In this document: positions 7,120-15,606 of the stretch, piece after piece
Numbering within the stretch: the first letter of the stretch is position 1
How the letters are laid out: every line of letters starts with the position of its first letter
Source of the DNA: an uncultured Clostridia bacterium
GTDB taxonomy: Bacteria > Bacillota > Clostridia > Christensenellales > CAG-917
Assembly (NCBI GenBank): GCA_934277615.1
Contig: CAKQUV010000007.1
Coordinates: forward strand, 1 to 64,000
Direction: 5' to 3'
DNA length: 64,000 nucleotides
Made by a program: the position numbers and the translations under genes
Notes under the pieces: generated by a model
Seen by the model: only the letters and a program-made list of their open reading frames with translations
Databases searched by the model: none
Told to the model about the DNA's origin: nothing

Positions 7120-7986
7120 TTATCTGTACATTTTGAGTTTGCCGTGAACGACTTCGATGTCGAGCTTGGTGTCGTCGATGATTTCACCGTCAAGCTCAAA
7201 TCTGCTGTCGTCGAGAGCTTCGATGGTGATTTTCTTTGCGGTGTACTCTCCGCCCCAATCCGTGCCGACGTGTTTGCCTTTGAGGAACTTGAACAAGCGG
7301 AACAAAATCTTGCTCTTCTTCATCTCGCTGACGTAGCCGACGTTGAGCAATCCGTCGTCAACGACTGCATTGGGGCAAATGGGGATTCCGCCGCCGATAA
7401 AGCCGCCGTTGCCGATGCCAATCATAAACACGCTTGTGTCCTTGGTTACGCCGTCCGCGGTTATGCGCAAGTGGTGGAATCTCGTGTGGCACAACGTGTA
7501 GAACAACGAATAATAGTACGCCGCCTTGCCTTTGAGCGTCTTGCATTGCGCATATTTAAGCAATACGTCGACATCCATACCGCCGCCGCCGACGTTGAGG
7601 CAACGATACTTGCCGAGTTCCATATAGTCAACATACGAGGGGTTGTCTTTGAGAATGGTCGCAACCGCCTCTTCTATCTTAGTTGAGTGTCCGGACTTCT
7701 TGATAAAGTCGTTGCCGCTGCCGCAAGCGATAAGCCCGAGCGTTACGTTGTCAAAGTTGTCGATGCCGCAAAGCACCTCGTGGAAAGAGCCGTCGCCGCC
7801 CATTGCGATAATCTTGGTATCCGGGGTTTGAGAAAGTTCTTTCGCAATCTCGGTTGCATGACCTGCATATTCGGTCTTATGCACGGTGTATTCAGCACCG
7901 TTTTTCTTCAACAATTCTTCGACTTTGCCGAGCGCTTTGAGCGTTTTGCCCTTGCCGCCCGTGGGGTTTACTATTATATGATACAT
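7120..7986 (-). CDS. dgkB: Diacylglycerol kinase / YegS-type lipid kinase
   Basis: This soluble lipid kinase family phosphorylates diacylglycerol to phosphatidic acid, recycling the diacylglycerol released when phosphatidylglycerol head groups are used for lipoteichoic acid. The 288-residue protein starts with the nucleotide-binding NPTGGKGK (residues 7-14) and has GGDGSFHE at 63-70. A GSGND segment follows near residue 90, together with the usual LNVGGGGMDVDV stretch. Length matches DgkB and YegS (about 290-300). GGAGAGG precedes the ATG and a promoter lies at 8015-8042, so the gene is transcribed alone after the ABC exporter genes. Diacylglycerol is the most likely substrate in a Gram-positive, but other lipids cannot be excluded. 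Confidence 0.88.
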   Translation of the reverse strand: MYHIIVNPTGGKGKTLKALGKVEELLKKNGAEYTVHKTEYAGHATEIAKELSQTPDTKIIAMGGDGSFHEVLCGIDNFDNVTLGLIACGSGNDFIKKSGHSTKIEEAVATILKDNPSYVDYMELGKYRCLNVGGGGMDVDVLLKYAQCKTLKGKAAYYYSLFYTLCHTRFHHLRITADGVTKDTSVFMIGIGNGGFIGGGIPICPNAVVDDGLLNVGYVSEMKKSKILFRLFKFLKGKHVGTDWGGEYTAKKITIEALDDSRFELDGEIIDDTKLDIEVVHGKLKMYR

Positions 7987-8014
7987 ATCCCTCTCCGTTG
8001 GTTTTTATATGTAT

Positions 8015-8042
8015 ATTGTATCACGTGCCCGAAAAATGTCAA
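8015..8042 (-). promoter_or_regulatory. dgkB promoter
   Basis: On the minus strand: TTGACA (8037-8042), 16-base spacer, TACAAT (8015-8020), about 29 bases upstream of the start codon. Confidence 0.65.
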
Positions 8043-8112
8043 CCATTTGCGAAGTTGCAAAACAAAATGTCGATTATCTCAAACAATTGTAGTTTATTAC
8101 ACACAAAAGCGG

Positions 8113-9879
8113 TCAATCGCGGTTTTCAAACTGCAATTCATAGAGTTTGTGATAGTAGCCCTTGTTTTTGAGCAATTGTTGATGCGTGCCATGCTCGATG
8201 ATTCTGCCGTTTTGAAGGACAATAATCTGGTCGGCGTGTTGTATGGTGGAAAGTCTGTGCGCCACTACAAGCATTGTGCCGATATTGCGGATTTTTTCAA
8301 GCGATTGCTGGATGATGACTTCCGTTTCGGTGTCGATATTGGCGGTTGCCTCGTCCAAAATCAAGATTTGGGGCTTGTGCAGCACCGTTCGCGAGAACGA
8401 CAACAATTGGCGTTGACCTTGCGAGAAGTTTTCGCCTCTCTCAATGACTTCTTCGTCAAGTCCGTGCTCCTGCGAGGAAATAAACGTGTCGGCGTTGACG
8501 TACTTGCATGCTGCGTTTATCTCTTCATCCGTAAACGAATCGTCGTTGAGTGTGATATTGCTGCGCACCGTTCCGCTGAACAGGAACACGTCCTGGAGCA
8601 TTTGCCCTATGCCCTTGCGCAAGGAGTGTATTTCGATTGTGCTTATATCCCTGCCGTCAATGAGAATCTGACCTTTTTGTATCTCGTAATTGCGAACGAT
8701 AAGCGACAAAATGGTGGTTTTGCCTGCGCCCGTCGCGCCTACAAATGCGCAAGTTTCTTTGGGATTGATGGTGAACGATACGTCTTTGAGTATCCAGTCC
8801 TCGTCCTTGTAGGCAAACCACACGTTTTTAAACTCGATTTTGCCTTCGAATTTGTCCACCCAGACAGCGCCCTCTTTGTCTTGAATCTCGGGCTCTACGT
8901 CGAGAAGGTTGAACAGCCTTTCTGACGCGGTCATTGCCTTTTGCAAGTTGTTGAGTTGGTCGGCAAGGTTCTGTATGGGGTTGAAAAAGCGCGACAAGTA
9001 GAGGTAAAACGCAACAATCATGCCTGCGTCCAATCCAAACTCCATTCCCAGCCAGAACGTTACCGCAATGGACGAGATGTAAAGCAAGGTTATGAACGGA
9101 CGATAAATGCCGAACGCCAAAACGACTTTGTATCTCGACTTGCGCAAGTTCTCGTTCTTTTGCATAAACTCGTCGTCTTTCTTCGCCTCGCGGTTGAAAA
9201 TCTGGATGAGTTTCATGCCCGACAAGTTCTCGTTGAGAAAAGCGTTGAGGTCGGAAATATACTCGCGCTCTTTGGTGAACACCTTTCTGACGATTTTTCT
9301 AAAGAAGTAGGACGTGATAAACACCACGACGATAAAGCCGAGCATAACGAGCGACAATTGCCACGATATGTAGAGCATTATGCCGTAAACGCCGACGACT
9401 GTCAAAACATTGCGGATGACGTTGACGAGGACGTTGGTGAACAAGTCGGACATTGACGCCGTATAGGACGCTACGCGCGTTACGAGCGAGCCTACGGGCA
9501 TTTCGTCAAATTGATTTTGAGAAAGTTTTTCGATATGCTCGAACACTTCGTTGCGCAAGCGGTAGATTATGTTTTGCCCTGCTTCTTGGAGAAGCATGGA
9601 CTCCCACACAAGGAAGCCCTGGTTGCATACGCCGATTGCAAGATAGGCAATTGCCATGCCTATGATGAATTGCAAATTTATGCCGTCCGACTTCAGATTA
9701 TTTGTGATACGGCTTATGAAAAGAGGCAATATGATATCGAGCACAACGTTGACTACTATAAGCAGCATTGCTCCGACAAATCGCGCAATCTCGGGTTTTA
9801 AGTAGTTGTTTATGCGCTTTAACATCACTTTTGTGGGAATATGGACGTTGCCTTTTAGCTTTTCAACTTCGTCTTGCAT
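8113..9879 (-). CDS. ABC exporter half-transporter, consensus-site subunit
   Basis: This 588-residue type IV ABC exporter subunit has six transmembrane helices (about residues 30-320) fused to a C-terminal ATPase. The ATPase shows Walker A GATGAGKTT (about 380), the unusual signature FSQGQ, Walker B ILILDEAT with the catalytic glutamate, and the switch histidine in VAHRLSTI. Its partner, encoded just upstream, has the opposite pattern (LSGGQ, but LDD and ASR). The pair therefore fits heterodimeric exporters such as TM287/288, BmrCD and LmrCD, with one active and one degenerate ATP site. The start codon overlaps the partner's stop (TAATG), so translation is probably coupled. Substrate unknown; drugs, lipids or peptides are all possible. 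Confidence 0.93.
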   Translation of the reverse strand: MQDEVEKLKGNVHIPTKVMLKRINNYLKPEIARFVGAMLLIVVNVVLDIILPLFISRITNNLKSDGINLQFIIGMAIAYLAIGVCNQGFLVWESMLLQEAGQNIIYRLRNEVFEHIEKLSQNQFDEMPVGSLVTRVASYTASMSDLFTNVLVNVIRNVLTVVGVYGIMLYISWQLSLVMLGFIVVVFITSYFFRKIVRKVFTKEREYISDLNAFLNENLSGMKLIQIFNREAKKDDEFMQKNENLRKSRYKVVLAFGIYRPFITLLYISSIAVTFWLGMEFGLDAGMIVAFYLYLSRFFNPIQNLADQLNNLQKAMTASERLFNLLDVEPEIQDKEGAVWVDKFEGKIEFKNVWFAYKDEDWILKDVSFTINPKETCAFVGATGAGKTTILSLIVRNYEIQKGQILIDGRDISTIEIHSLRKGIGQMLQDVFLFSGTVRSNITLNDDSFTDEEINAACKYVNADTFISSQEHGLDEEVIERGENFSQGQRQLLSFSRTVLHKPQILILDEATANIDTETEVIIQQSLEKIRNIGTMLVVAHRLSTIQHADQIIVLQNGRIIEHGTHQQLLKNKGYYHKLYELQFENRD

Positions 9880-11669
9880 TACGCCTCCCCCCCTTCTACT
9901 TCTCTTTCGAGCTTTTGCAAATACACCATCTTGTTGTACGTCGGTGAGATTTGCGCAAGTCGTTGCGGAGTGTCGAAAGCCTCCACTTCGCCGTTGTTGA
10001 GCACAAGAATTTTGTCGAGATGCGACACGGTGGACACGCGTGAGGCTATGACGATTGTGGTCTTACCTTTGCGCTGATTTCGGATGTTTGCAAGTATGGT
10101 TTCTTCCGTCTTGACATCGACTGCGGATACGGAATCGTCCAAAATCATAATTGGCGCGTCTTTGATGTATGCGCGCGCAATGGATATACGCTGCTTTTGT
10201 CCGCCCGACAACGTTACGCCTCTCTCGCCCGATATCGTGTCGTATCCTTCCGTAAAATCTTGAATATTTGAGTGTACGTCGGCAAACTTTGCCGCTTCGT
10301 ATACCTTGTCCATATCAAGCGTTTCGCAAGAAAACGCTATGTTGTTTTTGACCTTGTCGCTGAAAAGGAAATTGTCTTGCGGCACGTATCCGATTGCGTC
10401 GCGCACGCTCTGTATATCGCAATCCATAACGTCGTGCCCGTCTATAAACACTTTGCCTTTATCTATGTTGTAAAGGCGCAAAAGCGTGTTTACGAGCGTC
10501 GTCTTGCCGCTGCCTATCTTGCCCACAACGCCTACACTCTCGCCTGCTTTGATATCTACGGAAACGTTTTTAAGCACGTCGGCGTCCGTATTGGGATACG
10601 CAAAAGAAAAGTCGCTGAAAGTAACGTCGCCCTTGACATCCGCAAGCACGTATGCGTTTTCGGGGTTGTGTATCTCTTCTTCTTGGTCTAGGAAGTTGGT
10701 GATGCGCTTTAGCGACGCTTTGGAGCGCGAACGCATGGACACCACTTGTCCCAGCGCAATCATCGGCCATACGAGCGTGTCGAAATAGCCCACAAACGTG
10801 ATAAGTCCGCCTGCGCTCATATCCACTGTGTGCCCGAATATGGCGACGGGCGCGCCGATTGAGTATTTGTACACAAAATAGCCGCCAAGCCCCAAAATAA
10901 GCGCCATAATCGCCGAAATGATGATTTCGATAATCGCGTCGAAGATGACGGACACTTTGACAAGCTCGATATTGGCGTCTTTGTTGCGTTTTGCGATTTT
11001 GGCAAAGGCGTGAAGCTGTTGAGTTTCCTTGACGAAAGCCTTGATGACTCGTATACCCGTGAAACTCTCTTGCGAAAAGTCGTAAAGTTTGTCAAACTCC
11101 GTTTGACGTTGTTCCCATTTGAGCGCCATAAACTTTTCCACGAGCATACCCCACACCACTATGAGAACAAGCGGTATGAGAAGAATGCAGGACAGCACCC
11201 AATCGAGCGTGAACATTTTGTAAAGCGCAAGCACCGAGAGGAACATTGCGTCCACGAGCATTACGGAGCCCCAACCGAAAAACTCCTCAATCGTTTCGAG
11301 GTCGGTTGTAAACCACGCCATTACAGTGCCCACTTTGTTCTCGTGGTAATAACGTTGGGAAAGTCTTTCGGCTTTAAGAAACATATTGTGGCGCAAGTCC
11401 GCCTCTATACGTTGAGAGGCGTTGAAGATGGAAAGTCGCCACATAACACGTCCGAAAAACATGACGAGCGCAACGACGATTACGCCGAGAATTATCTCTT
11501 TGAGCGCCGCTTTGTCTATTGCGCTGCCGTCAAACAAATCGACCAGTTTGCCGAGATATTCGGGTATGAAAAGTTGGAACACGTCAACGGCGACGAGCCC
11601 AATAATCCCGAGCAAAAACAGCCAACTGTATTTTAGGTAGTATTTGTTTATGTATTTTCCGAACAGCAT
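9879..11669 (-). CDS. ABC exporter half-transporter, degenerate-site subunit
   Basis: This 596-residue subunit begins the exporter pair. It has six helices in about residues 15-310 and a C-terminal ATPase with Walker A GKIGSGKTT, a canonical LSGGQKQRIS signature, Walker B IMILDDS with Asp in place of the catalytic Glu, and VIASRVST with Ser in place of the switch His. Such changes mark the non-hydrolysing Walker site in heterodimeric exporters. The active site would use this subunit's LSGGQ together with the partner's Walker motifs. AAGGAT precedes the ATG at 11669. A terminator-like hairpin (11704-11756) ends only about 35 bases before the start, so expression may depend on readthrough from the dehydrogenase gene or on attenuation. 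Confidence 0.93.
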   Translation of the reverse strand: MLFGKYINKYYLKYSWLFLLGIIGLVAVDVFQLFIPEYLGKLVDLFDGSAIDKAALKEIILGVIVVALVMFFGRVMWRLSIFNASQRIEADLRHNMFLKAERLSQRYYHENKVGTVMAWFTTDLETIEEFFGWGSVMLVDAMFLSVLALYKMFTLDWVLSCILLIPLVLIVVWGMLVEKFMALKWEQRQTEFDKLYDFSQESFTGIRVIKAFVKETQQLHAFAKIAKRNKDANIELVKVSVIFDAIIEIIISAIMALILGLGGYFVYKYSIGAPVAIFGHTVDMSAGGLITFVGYFDTLVWPMIALGQVVSMRSRSKASLKRITNFLDQEEEIHNPENAYVLADVKGDVTFSDFSFAYPNTDADVLKNVSVDIKAGESVGVVGKIGSGKTTLVNTLLRLYNIDKGKVFIDGHDVMDCDIQSVRDAIGYVPQDNFLFSDKVKNNIAFSCETLDMDKVYEAAKFADVHSNIQDFTEGYDTISGERGVTLSGGQKQRISIARAYIKDAPIMILDDSVSAVDVKTEETILANIRNQRKGKTTIVIASRVSTVSHLDKILVLNNGEVEAFDTPQRLAQISPTYNKMVYLQKLEREVEGGEA

Positions 11670-11703
11670 AAAAAGGTTGTATCCTTATTAGTTTTTGAGT
11701 GCG

Positions 11704-11756
11704 AAAAACCCCGTATGCCTAGAATGCAACCATTGCACCCAAAGCAGACAGGGTTT
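11704..11756 (-). terminator. Terminator or attenuator before the ABC exporter
   Basis: On the minus strand AAACCCTG (11749-11756) pairs with CGGGGTTT (11706-11713), with an inner TGCAA/TTGCA hairpin (11725-11737), and ends in TTTTT. A second hairpin (GGTTGCC/GGCAGCC, 11778-11797) lies upstream. It terminates the dehydrogenase transcript, but it is so close to the exporter start that it may also gate exporter expression. I see no T-box or other known riboswitch signature. Confidence 0.6.
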
Positions 11757-11804
11757 GACTCTATGCGTAAAGCTTGCGGCTGCCGATTAGGGCAACCTCA
11801 AAAA

Positions 11805-13034
11805 TTACATAATTTCGCGGTAAATCTTCTCGATTTCCTTCTTGCCCCAAACTTGCGGGCAGGGATAAAGCGGATTTGCCTCTGCGTATGCGTGATCGAT
11901 CATACGCGGCAAACGCTCCTCTTCGATGAGTTTTCCGCCGTCGCGAGACATAATCTTTGTGGGAATGTTCATCGCGGCGTTCATATCGTCAATCCATTGG
12001 ATGAAGTTGTTTGCTTTTTCTGCGTTGTTTGCGCCCTTGATGCCGATGCAGTCGGCAAGTTGAGCCAGTTTCTTGTGAGCGGATTTGCCGTATGCTCTCA
12101 AAACGTGCGGCAAAATGACTGCGTTTGCAAGACCGTGAGGCACACCGTACTCACCGCCGAGCGTGTGAGCGACTGCGTGTACGTATCCGACGTATGCGCG
12201 AGTGAATGCTTTACCAGCAAGGTATGCTGCCTTTTGCATCTCGACGCGCGCCTCGAGATCGTCGCCGTGATCGTAGGCTTGTTTGAGGTATTTGTGGATA
12301 AGTTGCACTGCCTCGATTGCCTCTTTCTTGGTTTGCCTTGTGTTCTCGCCGCCGATGTACGCCTCTACCGCGTGAGTGAGCGCGTCCATACCTGTTGTGG
12401 AGGTGAGATGAGGCGGAAGCGATTTGGTGAGTTCCGGATCCATAACGACGTATCTCGGAATAAGGAACGGATCGTTGATGGGATATTTTTCGTGCGTTTC
12501 GGGGTTGGAAATGACTGCGGCAAGCGTAGCTTCACTGCCCGTACCCGAAGTTGTAGGAATTGCAACAAGCGGAGGAAGTTTGTGCCCCGTAATCATAATT
12601 TTGAGCACGCCTTTCATTTGGGGAACGCTCTTCTTGGGGCAAGCGACTCTTGCGCCGATACCCTTTGCGCAGTCCATTGCGCTACCGCCGCCGAGCGCTA
12701 CGATAACGTCGCAATCGTTCTCTTTGTACATCTTGAGACCGTCTTCGATGTTTTGAATGGTCGGATTGGGTACAACGTCATGATAACAGCAGCTCTTCAT
12801 GCCTTGCTCTTGGCAAGCTTGCATAATAGGATCGGCTTTGCCGTTTGAAAACAAGAAACCATCGGTAACGATAAGAACGCTCTTGAAGCCTTGATCTTTA
12901 AAGAATTTGGGAAGTTCAGATATACTTCCGGGGCCCGAAAGCGTCTTTTTGCATTGATTCCAAGGAAGGAAAAACATTGCAACGCGCATAGTTTGTTGGA
13001 AAATGCGGCAACCGATTTTTGTAAATACGTTCAT
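11805..13034 (-). CDS. Iron-containing alcohol dehydrogenase
   Basis: A group III Fe-dependent NAD(P) alcohol dehydrogenase of 409 residues, close to the usual 385-400. It shows the dinucleotide-binding GGGSAMDCAKG (about 118), IPTTSGTGSEAT (about 163-174), and the metal-site pattern GMDALTHAVEAY (about 220) followed by VAHTLGG and PHG (about 285-305), which supply the Fe-binding histidines. Members reduce aldehydes during fermentation (butanol, propanediol or ethanol dehydrogenases); the exact substrate cannot be read from sequence. The N-terminal RIFQQTMRVAMFFLPW extension is typical of one clostridial subgroup. GGAGG precedes the ATG, a promoter lies at 13078-13106, and a hairpin terminator follows. 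Confidence 0.92.
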   Translation of the reverse strand: MNVFTKIGCRIFQQTMRVAMFFLPWNQCKKTLSGPGSISELPKFFKDQGFKSVLIVTDGFLFSNGKADPIMQACQEQGMKSCCYHDVVPNPTIQNIEDGLKMYKENDCDVIVALGGGSAMDCAKGIGARVACPKKSVPQMKGVLKIMITGHKLPPLVAIPTTSGTGSEATLAAVISNPETHEKYPINDPFLIPRYVVMDPELTKSLPPHLTSTTGMDALTHAVEAYIGGENTRQTKKEAIEAVQLIHKYLKQAYDHGDDLEARVEMQKAAYLAGKAFTRAYVGYVHAVAHTLGGEYGVPHGLANAVILPHVLRAYGKSAHKKLAQLADCIGIKGANNAEKANNFIQWIDDMNAAMNIPTKIMSRDGGKLIEEERLPRMIDHAYAEANPLYPCPQVWGKKEIEKIYREIM

Positions 13035-13077
13035 ATTTCCTCCAGATACGGAAAAATCCGTGAGTCTTTATGGATAT

Positions 13078-13106
13078 AGTTTAGCACCAAACACTCAAAT
13101 TGGCAA
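13078..13106 (-). promoter_or_regulatory. Promoter of the alcohol dehydrogenase gene
   Basis: On the minus strand: TTGCCA (13101-13106), 17-base spacer ending TGC, TAAACT (13078-13083). A small hairpin (ACGGA/TCCGT, 13048-13061) lies in the untranslated leader just before the ribosome site. Confidence 0.55.
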
Positions 13107-13140
13107 TTAATAATAAATATATTTTTAATACAAACGTATG

Positions 13141-13750
13141 AGAGAGTTGAAGATAAGAAAACTTCCACCGTCCGCGAAAATGCAACTTCCCCCTTCCTCA
13201 CGGTGTTTCCCCTATTCAACACTCGAATAGAGTGCGTCGTAACTCATTTAATGCAATAACCCCCTCTTTCCGGACACGCCGGCATTTCTAAAAATATTAT
13301 TAAATGCAACTTTCCCCCTTCCTCACGGTGTTTGGACTTCGGCGTTTGCGCACCGCAATCCGCCTCGTTCGCTTTGGCTACGACACATTCACCGAATGTG
13401 TCGCTTAACGCGTCGCGCCCATATTCCGTTCCCCCTCTGCACTTCGTTTGAGGGAACCCACGGAACTGCTCCGCAGGGGGCAACACGACGCGATTGACTT
13501 CGTAGCAATCGCTATTCCGTCGCTACGCTCCTTACGGCACGCGCATAGATAAGGACATTTTTCTCATTATGTCACTGCGCTTTGTGTGACAGCTTCGCAT
13601 CAACACGTCACAGTCGCTTGTACTTATCGTCAAGCTCGACGCTCGATGCGGTCGGCGCCTTGCGCCTCCAACTCCGAATAAGCACATACCGTTAATAAGT
13701 ACGCCTTGAATGTGTTTAACGTTACTTCTCCTCACTCATAAAAACTGCAA
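13141..13750 (-). repeat. Dispersed intergenic repeat, copy B, with internal duplication
   Basis: Read on the minus strand, this region shares blocks with 600-985 and 57500-58020, including TGTGCTTATTCGGAGTTGG, CTTATCTATGCGCGTGCC and CGTGTCCGGAAAGAGGGGG. It also holds an internal direct repeat: CACCGTGAGGAAGGGGGAA with flanks occurs near 13180-13210 and again near 13300-13330. A GACGGAATAGCGATTG block near 13486-13530 also occurs at 15680-15720. No convincing gene is present; short frames lack ribosome sites and known products. Confidence 0.6.
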
Positions 13751-13809
13751 TATTTATATGAAGAGCGCGAAAAAGCCATTCGCTAAATATCGCGTTTTGT
13801 AAAAACTGC

Positions 13810-13872
13810 GCTAAACAGATGAAGAACGCGAAATCACCCCGAGGGGCGCAAGCCCAACACGAGCGTAGCGAG
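13810..13872 (-). repeat. Variant nested-hairpin element (degenerate copy)
   Basis: The flank AAACAGATGAAGAACGCGAAA (split here as AAACAGATGA + AGAACGCGAAA) and the following CACCCCGAG and GCCCAAC segments match the elements at 15481-15669 and 63337-63400. The inner ACGTAC hairpin is replaced by ACGAGCGTAGCGAGC and the second outer arm is not found. It is read as a decayed or recombined copy. The rest of 13751-13979 shows nothing recognisable. Confidence 0.5.
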
Positions 13873-13979
13873 CACCAAACAGACAATCTTGCGAAACTGT
13901 GGTAGGAGTTTTTGTCCTTGCTAGACTGATAGCAAAAGATTGGCTGTGCGGTAGAAAAATAAAAATCTAGCGAATAAAA

Positions 13980-14007
13980 GAAAGGCACGCAAAACTGCGT
14001 GCCTTTC
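13980..14007 (-). terminator. Intrinsic terminator of gap
   Basis: Twelve-base perfect stem GAAAGGCACGCA (13980-13991) / TGCGTGCCTTTC (13996-14007) with loop AAAC, followed on the minus strand by TTTTATTC, 18 bases past the gap stop. Confidence 0.88.
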
Positions 14008-14025
14008 GTAAAATCGCGTCGATTT

Positions 14026-15078
14026 TTACTTAAGTTCGGCGAAGTACTTAATGGTACGTACCATTTGAGAAGTGTAGCTGTTCTCGTTGTCGTACCAAGA
14101 AACCACTTGAACTTGGGTGTTGCCGTCTTCCATAGGAGCAACCATAGTTTGAGTTGCGTCGAAGATGGAACCGAAACGGCTGCCGATGATGTCGGAAGAA
14201 ACGATTTGGTCGGTGTTGTAACCGAAGGATTCGTTTGCTGCCGCTTTCATAGCTGCGTTGATGCCTTCAACGGTTGCTTGACCTTTGACGACTGCGATAA
14301 GAATCGTGGTGGAACCGGTCGGAGTCGGAACACGTTGTGCGGAACCGATGAGTTTGCCGTTGAGTTCGGGAATAACGAGACCGATTGCTTTTGCAGCGCC
14401 GGTGCTGTTGGGAACGATGTTGATTGCAGCTGCGCGAGAACGACGGAGATCGCCTTTTCTTTGCGGACCGTCAAGAGGCATTTGGTCGCCTGTGTATGCG
14501 TGAACTGTGGTCATAATACCGCTCATGATAGGTGCATAATCATTGAGAGCCTTTGCCATAGGAGCGAGGCAGTTGGTTGTGCAGCTTGCTGCGGAAATGA
14601 TGTTGTCCGTTGCTTTGAGCGTGGTGTGGTTTACGTTGTAAACGATTGTGGGAAGGTCATTACCTGCGGGTGCGGAGATGACAACTTTGCGAGCGCCTGC
14701 GTCGATGTGTGCTTGTGCTTTTGCTTTTGAGGTGTAGAAACCTGTGCATTCCAAAACTACGTCAACGCCGAGTTCTCCCCACGGAAGTTCTGCAGCTTTT
14801 GCTTTTGCGTAGATTGTGATTTTTTTGCCATCGACAACGATGTAACCGTCTTCTTTGATTGTGCCGTCCTCATTGAGAACTGCCTCGCAACTCTCAACCG
14901 TGTGAGAATTTGCATAGTTGCCTTGCGTCGAATCGTACTTCAAGAGATGAGCGAGCATTTTGGGGCTTGTCAAATCGTTGATAGCGACGATTTCATAACC
15001 GTCTGCACCAAACATTTGTCTGAAAGCGAGACGACCGATACGACCAAAACCGTTGATAGCGACTTTTACGTTTGCCAT
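14026..15078 (-). CDS. gap: Glyceraldehyde-3-phosphate dehydrogenase, type I
   Basis: GapDH oxidises glyceraldehyde-3-phosphate to 1,3-bisphosphoglycerate with NAD+ in glycolysis. The 350-residue protein starts with the Rossmann motif INGFGRIGR (residues 8-16), has Asp35 after the second strand (NDLT), which favours NAD over NADP, and the catalytic cysteine C166 in SAASCTTNC. HAYTGDQ and the C-terminal WYDNE..Y motif are also present. The ATG at 15078 is supported by GGAGG eight bases upstream and the NVKVAINGFGRIGR beginning; a longer in-frame start at 15108 is not. A promoter lies at 15137-15165 and a strong terminator follows. It is separated from fba by a 670-base region rich in hairpin repeats rather than forming a glycolytic operon. 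Confidence 0.98.
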   Translation of the reverse strand: MANVKVAINGFGRIGRLAFRQMFGADGYEIVAINDLTSPKMLAHLLKYDSTQGNYANSHTVESCEAVLNEDGTIKEDGYIVVDGKKITIYAKAKAAELPWGELGVDVVLECTGFYTSKAKAQAHIDAGARKVVISAPAGNDLPTIVYNVNHTTLKATDNIISAASCTTNCLAPMAKALNDYAPIMSGIMTTVHAYTGDQMPLDGPQRKGDLRRSRAAAINIVPNSTGAAKAIGLVIPELNGKLIGSAQRVPTPTGSTTILIAVVKGQATVEGINAAMKAAANESFGYNTDQIVSSDIIGSRFGSIFDATQTMVAPMEDGNTQVQVVSWYDNENSYTSQMVRTIKYFAELK

Positions 15079-15136
15079 TATAAATTCCTCCATAAAGGTG
15101 TATTCCAAAAATTAGTCGGATTGTCCAACCGCAATT

Positions 15137-15165
15137 ATTTTACAATTATTATGCAAAATATGCAA
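15137..15165 (-). promoter_or_regulatory. gap promoter
   Basis: On the minus strand: TTGCAT (15160-15165), 17-base spacer, TAAAAT (15137-15142), about 60 bases ahead of the gap start codon. Confidence 0.6.
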
Positions 15166-15480
15166 GTATTATTAAAGGAAATTTTTATCGAATAATGCAA
15201 TGAAGGTTGATTGGGAAAGTGTTTGAGGATGTTTTGAATTGAATAATGATGATTTAGATTGCCGAAATGCCGTTTTTGAGGATGGTTTTGAAGATTTTTT
15301 GTTATTTATTTAATTTGAGTTTGAAAAACCGCAATAAACGGCGAATAGCTTTGTCAAAGCCCCTTGCTCGGCAACCCTAATTTACTATGCGTAAATGAGT
15401 TGACGGACGGACGGCTCTGCCGTAGTTATTCGCTAAATAGCGTCCTTACGTAAGGTCATCAAATAGATAAAGAACAAGGA
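15166..15480. other. Non-coding spacer upstream of the gap promoter
   Basis: This AT-rich stretch has no credible gene. Near 15420-15480 it carries small hairpin-forming words (CGCTAAATAGCG, CTTACGTAAG) and AGATAAAGAACAAGGAAA, which is the flank of the nested-hairpin element that follows. Nothing else is recognised. Confidence 0.4.
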
Positions 15481-15543
15481 AACGCCCGCCTGAAACAAAA
15501 CCCAACGTACTTTTCGTACGTGATTTTGGAGCAGACGGGCGTT
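15481..15543 (-). repeat. Nested-hairpin element H1 (terminator-like)
   Basis: The outer arms AACGCCCGCCTG (15481-15492) and CAGACGGGCGTT (15532-15543) pair, with one G-U on the minus strand. Inside are CAAAA (15496-15500) / TTTTG (15524-15528) and the apical ACGTAC (15505-15510) / GTACGT (15516-15521). On the minus strand the stem is followed by TTTCCTTGTTCTTT, so it resembles an intrinsic terminator with an inserted core. It lies downstream of fba and of H2. Confidence 0.75.
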
Positions 15544-15606
15544 GACGCCGTTATTTGCTATTATATATCTCTTGTAAAAGTTCGCCAAACAGATGAGTAA
15601 CGCGAA

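Noticed and set aside
11690..11804. T-box or known riboswitch before the ABC exporter
   Set aside because: No T-box antiterminator (GGTGGNACCGCG) and no other known aptamer core could be found.
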